Both the position numbers and the translations under genes were made by a program. This document shows, in pieces, positions 14,837-22,170 of a stretch of DNA of 27,385 nt. Each line of letters begins with the position of its first letter. Position 1 is the stretch's first letter. The stretch lies in assembly GCA_031430375.1 (NCBI GenBank), contig JANPBJ010000002.1:1-27385 (forward strand). The letters are read 5' to 3'. The notes beneath the pieces are model-generated. The model ran no database searches. It had not been told where the DNA came from and saw nothing but the letters and a program-made list of their open reading frames with translations. The stretch comes from JAENVU01 sp031430375. GTDB taxonomy: Bacteria > Actinomycetota > Acidimicrobiia > IMCC26256 > JAENVU01.

Positions 14837-14896
14837 TCGCTCTGGCGCGCCACCACGGAAGCGGACGGAGGCCGACTTGAAACGGGTCGGTGCGGC

Positions 14897-14902
14897 TACG
14901 TT
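14897..14902 (+). promoter_or_regulatory. -10 element for leaderless nrdR
   Basis: TACGTT ends 6 nt before the nrdR ATG. TTGAAA at 14877 is too close (14 nt) to be an ideal -35. nrdR may also be read from the LysM promoter, as the gap is only 72 nt. Confidence 0.4.
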
Positions 14903-14908
14903 GCGGCG

Positions 14909-15391
14909 ATGCGCTGTCCCTATTGCTCGGAGCACTCCGACAAGGTGGTGGATTCGCGGACGGCCACTGATGGCGACTCGATTCGTCGTCGGCGCGAGTG
15001 CCTCGCCTGCGGGCGGCGGTACACCACACATGAGCGCCTCGAGTCGATCGCGTTGGTGGTGCGAAAACGCTCCGGGGTCACCGAACCGTTTGACCGAGCG
15101 AAGCTGGGGCGCGGGATCGGCCAAGCCGTCGCGGGACGAGCGGTGGCTGGCGATGCGGTGGAGGCAATGGCCGATGAACTCGCCGAGTGGGCGAATGCTC
15201 AGGGACCGGAAATCACTAGCGATGCACTCGGTCTCGCAGTGCTCGAACGACTCCGGCCGCTCGATCCGGTCTCGTACCTGCGGTTCGCATCGGTCTACAA
15301 AGGTTTCGACGATCTCGCGGATTTTGAAGCCGAAGTGGTCGAGCTGCAGAAGACCACTGCGCCCAAACTGCCCGAACCGGAACGCGGTTGA
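14909..15391 (+). CDS. nrdR: NrdR, ribonucleotide reductase repressor
   Basis: The ATP/dATP-sensing repressor of ribonucleotide reductase genes. Its 160 residues are a zinc ribbon with Cys3, Cys6, Cys31 and Cys34 (MRCPYC, ECLACGRR) and an ATP-cone domain (about 46-136, VVRKRSGVTEPFDRAKL onward), followed by a short tail. The length is typical. It lies directly upstream of nrdJ, whose promoter region carries a near-perfect NrdR box, so local control of nrdJ is very likely. A weak GC hairpin (CGCGCTTTCGCG) follows the stop codon. Confidence 0.97.
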   Translation: MRCPYCSEHSDKVVDSRTATDGDSIRRRRECLACGRRYTTHERLESIALVVRKRSGVTEPFDRAKLGRGIGQAVAGRAVAGDAVEAMADELAEWANAQGPEITSDALGLAVLERLRPLDPVSYLRFASVYKGFDDLADFEAEVVELQKTTAPKLPEPERG

Positions 15392-15452
15392 TCACCGCGC
15401 TTTCGCGTTTGCCCAGGTCACGAAGCAATGTGGGTTTGCGGGTCATCTGACG

Positions 15453-15482
15453 TTGACAGGCATAGAACTCCAGTGATGTAAT
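15453..15482 (+). promoter_or_regulatory. nrdJ promoter
   Basis: TTGACA (15453-15458) and TGTAAT (15477-15482) are 18 nt apart, with perfect and five-of-six matches. Transcription would start near 15489, giving a leader of about 180 nt. Confidence 0.7.
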
Positions 15483-15515
15483 TACTCCCTCATCTCGCGG
15501 TAGCTGGTACTGCAA

Positions 15516-15531
15516 CCACAATATGTTGTGG
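15516..15531 (+). promoter_or_regulatory. NrdR box in the nrdJ leader
   Basis: CCACAATATGTTGTGG is a perfect palindrome matching the NrdR-box consensus ACACWANATNTWGTGT at all but the two outer bases. The palindrome extends to 15515-15532. A second, weak half-site ACCACAA recurs at 15554-15560, 39 bp on, so the usual paired box at about 31 bp is not clear. Confidence 0.85.
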
Positions 15532-15666
15532 TCTGCGGTGAGATTGAGAGGAAACCACAAGTAGCTGCGGGCGGAACTGCAGACAGGTGGCGTCGGAAGG
15601 CGTCGCATGGCGGAAGCGGCACCGGACGGTGTCGTCACCAGGCAACGGGAAAAGGGGAACAGCACA

Positions 15667-18525
15667 ATGGCGATGGCGCCGGAACAGGTCGGGATTGGTA
15701 TTCGTCGGTACTTCACTCGCGAGGGTGAGCATCCCTATGACGGGGTCGAGTGGGAGCGCCGCGATGCTCGCATTCAGAATTACAAGGACGGCACTGATGC
15801 CTTCTTCCAGCCCGACGTCGAGTTCCCCACGTCGTGGTCGATCAACTCCACGAACATCGTCGCCCAGAAGTACTTCCGGGGGACCCTCGGGACCGAAGAG
15901 CGCGAGTGGTCGCTGCGTCAGGTCATTGACCGGGTCGCGGAGACGATCACCGACTGGGGTGTGCGCGACGGATACTTCACCGACGACGCGGAGGCCGACG
16001 CCTTCCGTCACGAGTTGCAGTACATCCTCGTTACCCAGCGGGCCGCGTTCAACTCGCCGGTGTGGTTCAACATCGGGGTGAAGGGCGTACCCCAGCAGGC
16101 GAGCGCCTGCTTCATCCTCGCCGTCGAAGACACCATGGACGGGATCCTCAACTGGTATCGCGAAGAAGGAACCATCTTCAAGGGCGGATCCGGCTCCGGC
16201 ATCAACCTCTCGAACATTCGCTCGAGCGTCGAAGGTCTCAAGGGTGGCGGCACCGCGAGCGGTCCGGTCAGCTTCATGCGCGGTGCCGATGCGTCGGCGG
16301 GAACGATCAAGAGCGGCGGCAAGACTCGGCGCGCCGCGAAGATGGTCATCCTCAACGCGGATCATCCGGACATCGAAGAATTCATCTGGTGCAAGACCCA
16401 TGAGGAGCGCAAGGCGCATGCCCTCGCGGCCGCCGGGTTCGACATGGACCTGGACGGCAAGGACAGCCATTCGATCCAGTACCAGAACGCCAACAACTCG
16501 ATCCGCGTCACCGACGACTTCATGCGGGCCGTGATCGATGACAAGGATTGGGATCTCAAGTCGGTCACCACGGGTGACCCGGTCGCCACGATGCCCGCTC
16601 GTGACCTGATGCGTCAGGTCTCCACCGCCGCGTGGGAATGCGCTGACCCGGGGATGCAGTTCGATACCACGATCAATAAGTGGCACACGGCACCCAACAG
16701 CGGCCGCATCAACGCCAGTAACCCTTGCTCAGAATATATGCATCTCGACAACTCGGCGTGCAACCTCGCGAGCATCAACTTGCTGAAGTACATCGGTGAG
16801 AACGAAGCCTTCGACGTGGCGGCCTACAAGCACACCGTCGAGGTGATGTTCACCGCGCAGGAAATCTTGGTCGGCAACGCCGACTATCCGACCGACGCGA
16901 TTGGTGACAACAGCCGAAAGTTCCGCCAGCTCGGGCTCGGCTACGCCAACTTGGGCGCGCTGCTCATGGCTGAAGGCCTTCCGTATGACTCGCCGGCCGG
17001 GCGCGCCTGGGCGGGCGCGCTCACCGCGCTGATGACGGGCCACGCGTACGCAACGAGCGCCCGTACCGCGGGTCGGATGGGTCCGTTCGCAGGCTACGCA
17101 GAGAACCAAGACGCGATGCTCAACGTGTTGCGCATGCACCGTACCGAGACGGCCAAGATCGACGAGGAGCTGGTTCCGCCGGAGTTGTTATCCGCGGCCC
17201 AGCAATCGTGGGATGAAGCCGTCGAGCTCGGAGAGCAGTACGGGGTACGAAACTCCCAAGCCACCGTTCTAGCGCCAACCGGGACAATTGGGCTCATGAT
17301 GGATTGTGACACCACCGGTATCGAGCCGGACCTCGCGCTGACCAAGGCGAAGAAGCTGGTGGGCGGCGGCACGATGTTCATCGTCAACCAGACGATCCCG
17401 CGCGCGTTGCGGCGCCTCGGATACACCGAGGGTCAGGTCGAAGCGATCGTCAACTACATCGACGAGCACAAGTCGATGATCGGCGCGCCCGGATTCAATC
17501 CCGAGCATCTACCGGTGTTCGCCTGTTCGATGGGCGACAACGTGATCCATCACATGGGTCACATCACGATGATGGGTGCCGTCCAGCCTTGGATCTCCGG
17601 CGCGATCTCCAAGACGGTAAATCTTCCCGAAGAAGCAACGATCGAGGACATCGAACAGGTCCACCTCGAAGCGTGGCGACTCGGCATCAAGGCCGTGGCC
17701 ATCTACCGCGATAACTGCAAGGTCGGTCAGCCGCTGTCTACGCAGAAGAAGGCGGGCACGGATGAGCCGCTCGCGCTCGAGGGTGGTGTCATCATCGAGT
17801 CCACTCCCGAGCGCATTGTGGAGCGGGTCGTTGAGCATGTGATCGTGCAAGAGCCGGTCCGCCAGAAGCTGCCGCGGGTGCGGTCGTCGAAGACGTTCTC
17901 GTTTCGCGTTGCCGATTGCCACGGATACGTGACGGTGGGCGAGTTCGAAGACGGTCGACCGGGTGAGCTGTGGCTGAATGTCTCGAAGCAGGGCTCCACG
18001 CTCTCCGGGATCATGGATGCGTTCGCAATCTCGGTGAGTCACGGACTCCAGTACGGCGTGCCGCTCGAAGCGTTCTGCGACATGTACACGAACATGCGCT
18101 TCGAGCCGGCGGGGATGACCGACGATCCGGACATCCGATTCGCGACGAGCCTGGTCGATTACATCTTCCGTCGGCTCGCGGTTGAATACCTCGACCCGCA
18201 GAAGCGCAAGGACCTTGGCATCCTCACCGTGGGCGAACGGCTGCAGCCGACCCTCCCTGGCGTTGAGGAAGCGGCCGATGCTCAGGTGCCCGAGGCGGGG
18301 CTCGAGTTCCTCCCGCCGGAGGACCGAGCGCCATCGGCCCCGGCTCCGTCAGCTCCGGCTCCGGAGGCGAGCGCACCGCAGGCTCCGGCGGCGCCACCGG
18401 CCCAGGCTGGTCCCGTGGCGCGTCAGCGGGAGCACGTCCTTTGTTACGTCTGTGGCGACATCATGCAGCGCGCCGGCTCGTGTCACGCCTGTCCCAGCTG
18501 TGGTGCCACGAGCGGCTGCTCGTAA
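15667..18525 (+). CDS. nrdJ: Adenosylcobalamin-dependent (class II) ribonucleotide reductase
   Basis: Reduces ribonucleotides to deoxyribonucleotides with a 5'-deoxyadenosyl radical from coenzyme B12. The 952 residues include Cys148 (SACFIL) and Cys365 (NSACNLASINL), the reducible pair, and the radical segment NPCSE (352-356), with Cys354 as thiyl site and Glu356. The C-terminal region holds a TSCPD domain (about 740-860), then an Ala/Pro-rich linker, then a Cys-rich tail (CYVCGD, CPSC, GCS) that probably shuttles electrons from thioredoxin or binds zinc. ATG 15667 has AAAGGGGA about 9 nt upstream. NrdR from the preceding gene should repress it. Its last 43 bp overlap the convergent glycosyltransferase. 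Confidence 0.97.
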   Translation: MAMAPEQVGIGIRRYFTREGEHPYDGVEWERRDARIQNYKDGTDAFFQPDVEFPTSWSINSTNIVAQKYFRGTLGTEEREWSLRQVIDRVAETITDWGVRDGYFTDDAEADAFRHELQYILVTQRAAFNSPVWFNIGVKGVPQQASACFILAVEDTMDGILNWYREEGTIFKGGSGSGINLSNIRSSVEGLKGGGTASGPVSFMRGADASAGTIKSGGKTRRAAKMVILNADHPDIEEFIWCKTHEERKAHALAAAGFDMDLDGKDSHSIQYQNANNSIRVTDDFMRAVIDDKDWDLKSVTTGDPVATMPARDLMRQVSTAAWECADPGMQFDTTINKWHTAPNSGRINASNPCSEYMHLDNSACNLASINLLKYIGENEAFDVAAYKHTVEVMFTAQEILVGNADYPTDAIGDNSRKFRQLGLGYANLGALLMAEGLPYDSPAGRAWAGALTALMTGHAYATSARTAGRMGPFAGYAENQDAMLNVLRMHRTETAKIDEELVPPELLSAAQQSWDEAVELGEQYGVRNSQATVLAPTGTIGLMMDCDTTGIEPDLALTKAKKLVGGGTMFIVNQTIPRALRRLGYTEGQVEAIVNYIDEHKSMIGAPGFNPEHLPVFACSMGDNVIHHMGHITMMGAVQPWISGAISKTVNLPEEATIEDIEQVHLEAWRLGIKAVAIYRDNCKVGQPLSTQKKAGTDEPLALEGGVIIESTPERIVERVVEHVIVQEPVRQKLPRVRSSKTFSFRVADCHGYVTVGEFEDGRPGELWLNVSKQGSTLSGIMDAFAISVSHGLQYGVPLEAFCDMYTNMRFEPAGMTDDPDIRFATSLVDYIFRRLAVEYLDPQKRKDLGILTVGERLQPTLPGVEEAADAQVPEAGLEFLPPEDRAPSAPAPSAPAPEASAPQAPAAPPAQAGPVARQREHVLCYVCGDIMQRAGSCHACPSCGATSGCS

Positions 18526-19757
18526 CGACGCGTCGCACCCGAGGTCGAGCGTGATCTCGGGTGCGACGCGGAGTGCTCCGCGCGTCGCATCGAGACGACG
18601 ATGAGCCAGACCAACGTGACCGCCCGAACCGCGACGAACGCGGGCAACATAACGCGCACGATGCCAACATCCCAGAGTCCGTGAAACCGGCCGAATACCA
18701 AGGTGAAAATGCCGAGGTCCGCCGCGCAGAACGCCCACCAGTGGCGCCGGGTGAACGGGAGGAGCACGAAGAACGGCACGATCCAGAGGTCGTAGTTCGG
18801 TGAGTACACCTTGTTCGTCAACAGGAACACCGCGGTGACCGCTGCTCCGACCGCGATCGGATCCAACCGGCGGCGCACGGCGAGCACGGTGACGGCGGTC
18901 AATGCGGCGATAAGTGTGATCGTCGCCAGCGCGTTCGCAGCGCGGGCTGGGTCGAGGTTGGCCAGCTGATCGATGCCCGGGACATCCAGGAGCCAGAACC
19001 CCACGCTCCCCCATGTGGCATGCCGGTGGCTTTGGAACGTGGCGGGATACCACCAACCCGACGGGCTGGCGAGGGCAACCGGCGCGTTGAGTACGACGGT
19101 CACCGCGGCCGCCCATGCGGCGAGGCGGGTTGCGCCGCGGCGATCGCCGGAACACCATCGCATCACGATCAAGGGCCCGAGGATCAGTCCCGGAAAGATC
19201 TTCGCCGACGCGCCGAACGCGAGGGACGCACCTGCGAGGCGGTCCTGACCCCGGGCGTACGCGAACAACCCGATGACCGCGGGCACCATCGCCACGAGGT
19301 CCCAGTTGTGGAACGCATACAGCACGAGCGGTGCACCGGCGATCCAGCGCCAGATTCGGTCGCCACCACGCCTCCGTAGGAGGAGCGTCGTCGCGATCGC
19401 GAGCCCCACGTTGAGAAACCCGTTCGCGACGAAGAACCTGGTCGCGGTACCGGCGATGGAGGACGTCACGTACCCGAGGTACCCGATCACGACCGGATAC
19501 TCGATTGGACGGTCGAGGTAGGGGAGCGCGCCCTGGGTGAGCTTCCACGCGAAGAACCGCCCGGGCATGTCGCCGAGTGCGGTGTGTCCACCGTTGCGGT
19601 AGACGACGATCTGGAGCAGCGCGGCGGCGACGAGCGTCACCGATGTCCACCCCACTGCACGTCGGAGTGAGACGGCGGTCGGGCGACCGGGCGCGGTTGG
19701 CGCGACGCGCGAGATAGTCGGTGCGGGATCGGTCTTCCACCTGGTCTCCACGAGCAT
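18483..19757 (-). CDS. GT-C membrane glycosyltransferase (GT87/DUF2029-like)
   Basis: An integral membrane protein of about 424 residues with about nine to eleven hydrophobic spans, resembling the GT87/DUF2029 family of polyprenol-phosphate-mannose-dependent mannosyltransferases (PimE-like) that work on the outer face of the membrane. Family-like features are LPYLDRPIEYPV, with Glu86 after the first span as candidate catalytic acid, KIFPGLILGPL, and NKVYSPNYDLWIVPFF near the C-terminus. ATG 19757 is the start used here; ATG 19829 lies inside the inverted repeat and would add 24 residues. Neither has a clear ribosome binding site. The last residues are a basic, poorly conserved-looking tail that runs through the nrdJ terminator hairpin and into the nrdJ coding sequence. 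The acceptor substrate is unknown. Confidence 0.8.
   Translation of the reverse strand: MLVETRWKTDPAPTISRVAPTAPGRPTAVSLRRAVGWTSVTLVAAALLQIVVYRNGGHTALGDMPGRFFAWKLTQGALPYLDRPIEYPVVIGYLGYVTSSIAGTATRFFVANGFLNVGLAIATTLLLRRRGGDRIWRWIAGAPLVLYAFHNWDLVAMVPAVIGLFAYARGQDRLAGASLAFGASAKIFPGLILGPLIVMRWCSGDRRGATRLAAWAAAVTVVLNAPVALASPSGWWYPATFQSHRHATWGSVGFWLLDVPGIDQLANLDPARAANALATITLIAALTAVTVLAVRRRLDPIAVGAAVTAVFLLTNKVYSPNYDLWIVPFFVLLPFTRRHWWAFCAADLGIFTLVFGRFHGLWDVGIVRVMLPAFVAVRAVTLVWLIVVSMRRAEHSASHPRSRSTSGATRRYEQPLVAPQLGQA
18529..18570. terminator. Bidirectional hairpin inside the convergent overlap
   Basis: A perfect 15-bp stem (CGCGTCGCACCCGAG at 18529-18543 paired with 18556-18570) with a 12-nt loop starts 4 nt after the nrdJ stop. 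For nrdJ it is a normal terminator, but it lies within the 3' coding end of the minus-strand glycosyltransferase. Confidence 0.8.
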
Positions 19758-19762
19758 CCGCT

Positions 19763-19847
19763 GATCATGAGGAGGTGGCCATGTCAGGACCGTGTGAGCT
19801 GCCTGCGGCTGGTCACACGTTGTTGACATGTTCGAACCTGCATGATC
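19763..19847. repeat. 85-bp symmetric inverted repeat in a divergent promoter region
   Basis: Four pairs of arms share one centre at 19805: GATCATG/CATGATC (19763-19769, 19841-19847), CATGTCA/TGACATG (19780-19786, 19824-19830), CGTGTGA/TCACACG (19791-19797, 19813-19819) and GCC/GGC (19801-19803, 19807-19809). The gaps between arms are equal on both sides (10, 4 and 3 nt). The right arm contains TTGACA (19823-19828), the ATG of the lipoprotein gene (19842) and the alternative glycosyltransferase start (19829). Likely an operator for a dimeric or multimeric regulator. Confidence 0.75.
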
Positions 19848-20804
19848 CCGACCATGTTCGAGATCACCCCCACCCGAGGGCGTCAGCCGGCGAAGCGTCC
19901 GAAGACTTCCGTACTTGGGCCCCGCGCGAATAGGTCCAAGCTCGTTGCGGCTGCGGCTGCGGCTGCGGCTGCGGTCGTGGTCGTGGTCGCGTCGTGCTCT
20001 GCAGGGAGCGCGCCGGTCACGGCGAAGGACACGTTCGAGGGAACGAAGATCGCGTTCGATCCCGCGAACTTTGTCGATCCCAGGCTTGACACGAACCCGT
20101 TCCATCCGCTGAAGCCCGGGTTGCAGTGGGTCCGTGGTGGGACCACCGAGGTCGGGTCTCGCGTCGTTCCCCACGAGGTCATCACCACGATGACCGACGT
20201 CATCCGGATCATCGACGGTGTTCCCACCATTGCGATGCTCGACGAGTCCACCGACTCCCGCGACGTCTCGCAAGTTGGGATGGACTACCTCGCCCTCGAC
20301 AAGGACGGCAACGTCTGGATCCTCGGCGGCTATACCGAGGAGTACCAAGGCGGCGCATTCACGAACGCCGAGAGCGCCTGGCTCGGCGCCGGGCCCCGCC
20401 AAGCGATTGGGATCCTCCACCCTGCCCGCGTCACCCGCACGACCCCTCGCTGGTTCATCGGTGCCGCAAACAACGAGACGGCCTCAGTGGGCCTGCCGGT
20501 TGAGGTCGGCATCGAACGATGCGTTCCCTTTGGTTGCTTTCGCAAGGTGCGCGTCGTGCAGGAAGGCAACGTCGGCGCACCGGATAACGAGAACAAGTAC
20601 TACGCGCCGGGGGTGGGCGTCATCGACAACGTCCCGCTGGACGCCAGCCTCCACCAGGATCGCTTCGACCTGCGCAACTTCATCGAACTCACCCCGGCCG
20701 GCCTCGCGGAGGCGAGTCAGACGCTGCTCGATCTCGAAGCTCACGCCCGAACGACCGCACCGAAGGTCTTCGGGCGGGCACCCGTATCTCGGAGGGCGAC
20801 GTGA
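19842..20804 (+). CDS. Lipoprotein of unknown function, first gene of the ABC operon
   Basis: A 320-residue secreted lipoprotein. A basic N-terminus (residues 12-33) leads to an all-Ala/Val hydrophobic core encoded by hexanucleotide repeats, then the lipobox VVASC with Cys52. The mature part has recognisable blocks but no domain I can name: FHPLKPGLQWVRGGTT (about 86-101), MDYLALDKDGNVWILGGYTEEY, and a later segment with CVPFGC, which may form a disulfide, and YYAPGVGVID. The look is of a beta-rich extracytoplasmic domain. ATG 19842 lies in the inverted repeat; ATG 19854 is the alternative. The stop overlaps the next gene (GTGA), so the protein probably works with the ABC transporter as a surface partner. 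Confidence 0.75.
   Translation: MIPTMFEITPTRGRQPAKRPKTSVLGPRANRSKLVAAAAAAAAAVVVVVASCSAGSAPVTAKDTFEGTKIAFDPANFVDPRLDTNPFHPLKPGLQWVRGGTTEVGSRVVPHEVITTMTDVIRIIDGVPTIAMLDESTDSRDVSQVGMDYLALDKDGNVWILGGYTEEYQGGAFTNAESAWLGAGPRQAIGILHPARVTRTTPRWFIGAANNETASVGLPVEVGIERCVPFGCFRKVRVVQEGNVGAPDNENKYYAPGVGVIDNVPLDASLHQDRFDLRNFIELTPAGLAEASQTLLDLEAHARTTAPKVFGRAPVSRRAT
19947..19988 (+). repeat. Hexanucleotide repeat in a signal peptide
   Basis: Four perfect GCGGCT units (19947-19970) are followed by GCGGTC and two GTGGTC. They encode the Ala-Ala and Val-Val core of the lipoprotein signal peptide. Slippage would change signal length in steps of two residues. Confidence 0.8.
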
Positions 20805-21475
20805 TCAGTCCACCGGTGGTGCAGCTCCAGCAGGTGTCCAAATCCTTCGGCTCACCGGACAATCCCACCCCGGTGCTGCGCGGCGTGGACCTCACGATCC
20901 GAGCCGGGGAGAAGGCCAGCCTGATCGGACCTTCGGGCAGCGGGAAGTCCACGCTGCTGTCGCTCATCGCGGGTCTGCTCCGGCCGACCGACGGGACCGT
21001 CGAGATCGACGGGGTCGCAATGACCGGGCTTGATGATCGACACCGAGCCCGGCTTCGTGCCGATCGGATCGGCATCGCGCTTCAAGCCGACAACTTGATT
21101 CCGTTCCTCAGTGCTCGGGAGAACGTGGAGCTCGCCCTCTCCTTCGGATGTCGCCGAACTTCGCGCGAGGCACGGGCTCGCGCGCTCGAGTTGCTCGAAC
21201 GCTTCGAGGTTGCTCATCGGGCTGAGCATCGGCCGCGGCATCTTTCGGGCGGCGAAGCTCAGCGGGTGGCCCTCGCGGTCTCGATGGCGAATGATCCGGC
21301 CCTGCTTCTGGCCGACGAGGTCGTGGCGCAACTCGACGGCGATACCGCCGCGCGCGTCGTCGACGCCGTGCTGACAGCCGATTTCGCGGTGCTGTTCGTC
21401 AGCCACGACGTGGCGCTGGCCGACCTGGTCGAACATCGCTTCGCGCTCGTCGGTTCCGAGTTGGTCGTCCGATGA
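20801..21475 (+). CDS. ABC transporter ATPase, MacB/LolD-like (first)
   Basis: A 224-residue nucleotide-binding subunit of the MacB/LolD/FtsE class that powers FtsX-like permeases. It shows Walker A GPSGSGKS (Lys49), Q-loop Gln95 (IALQADNL), signature LSGGEAQ (148-154), Walker B LLLADE (Glu173) and switch His in VSHD. The segment after Walker B reads ADEVVAQLD where the family almost always has ADEPTGALD; the D-loop Asp179 is kept. All catalytic residues are present, so it is probably active. The start GTG overlaps the lipoprotein stop and the stop overlaps the second ATPase (ATGA). It differs enough from the next gene to suggest an ATPase heterodimer. Confidence 0.93.
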   Translation: MISPPVVQLQQVSKSFGSPDNPTPVLRGVDLTIRAGEKASLIGPSGSGKSTLLSLIAGLLRPTDGTVEIDGVAMTGLDDRHRARLRADRIGIALQADNLIPFLSARENVELALSFGCRRTSREARARALELLERFEVAHRAEHRPRHLSGGEAQRVALAVSMANDPALLLADEVVAQLDGDTAARVVDAVLTADFAVLFVSHDVALADLVEHRFALVGSELVVR

Positions 21476-22170
21476 CGCAGTCCAACGAGATCGTCGGGTG
21501 CGATCTCGTCGTCGATCACGCCGCGGCCAGTGGCACGGTGCGCGCCCTCGATCGGGTGTCCCTCGACGTCGACGGTGGGAGCAGTCTCGCCATCATGGGG
21601 CCCAGCGGCTGTGGGAAGTCCACGCTGCTTGGTCTGCTCGCGGGCCTGGCCCTTCCGACTCTTGGGACGGTCTCGATTGGTGGTCGCACGATTTCGGAGT
21701 TTGGCGAACGCGACCGAGTCCGGTTCCGCCGCCAGGAACTCGGGATGGTCTACCAAGCCGACAACCTCCTCCCGCATCTCACGGTGGAGGAGAACGTCAG
21801 TCTCCAGTTGGCGATCTGCCGACGCGACACACGTGGGATCGAGGTCGAGGACACGGCCCCCTTGCTGGACCGGCTCGGACTGGGTGGACTTGCCCATCGG
21901 TTCCCGGATCAGCTCTCAGGCGGGCAGCGTCAACGCGTGGCTGTCGCCCGAGCGATTGTGCATCGACCGTCGTTGATCCTCGCCGACGAACCGACCGGCG
22001 CGCTCGACGAGGAGAACGCGCGCGCGGTGATCGAGCTTCTGGTGGAGATCCAGCGGGAGATCGGTGCGACCTTCGTGCTGGTCACCCACGACCGTCAGAT
22101 CGCCAATCACGCGGATCGACATCTCGAACTCGCGCGTCCCAAGGCCCGGGAGGGATCCCATGCTGGCTAG
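21472..22170 (+). CDS. ABC transporter ATPase, MacB/LolD-like (second)
   Basis: A 232-residue ATPase of the MacB/LolD class with canonical motifs: Walker A GPSGCGKS (Lys49), Q-loop MVYQADNLLPHLTVEENV, signature LSGGQRQRVAVARA, Walker B and D-loop LILADEPTGALD, and switch His in VTHD. It overlaps the preceding ATPase by ATGA and the permease by 11 nt. The two ATPases share the QADNL Q-loop block but differ in the signature and after Walker B, so they look like an old duplication that specialised. Together they would drive the single large permease encoded next. Confidence 0.95.
   Translation: MTQSNEIVGCDLVVDHAAASGTVRALDRVSLDVDGGSSLAIMGPSGCGKSTLLGLLAGLALPTLGTVSIGGRTISEFGERDRVRFRRQELGMVYQADNLLPHLTVEENVSLQLAICRRDTRGIEVEDTAPLLDRLGLGGLAHRFPDQLSGGQRQRVAVARAIVHRPSLILADEPTGALDEENARAVIELLVEIQREIGATFVLVTHDRQIANHADRHLELARPKAREGSHAG

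Noticed and set aside
15392..15666. Cobalamin riboswitch in front of the B12-dependent reductase
   Set aside because: I looked for the conserved B12-box and surrounding helices and found neither; the region is explained by a promoter and an NrdR box.
15490..16686. 398-codon minus-strand open frame at the start of nrdJ
   Set aside because: Antisense to clearly conserved NrdJ sequence and to its promoter and NrdR box.
19758..20420. Upstream extension of the glycosyltransferase frame to 20420
   Set aside because: The extra residues are antisense to the lipoprotein gene and have no membrane-protein character; family similarity starts after 19757.
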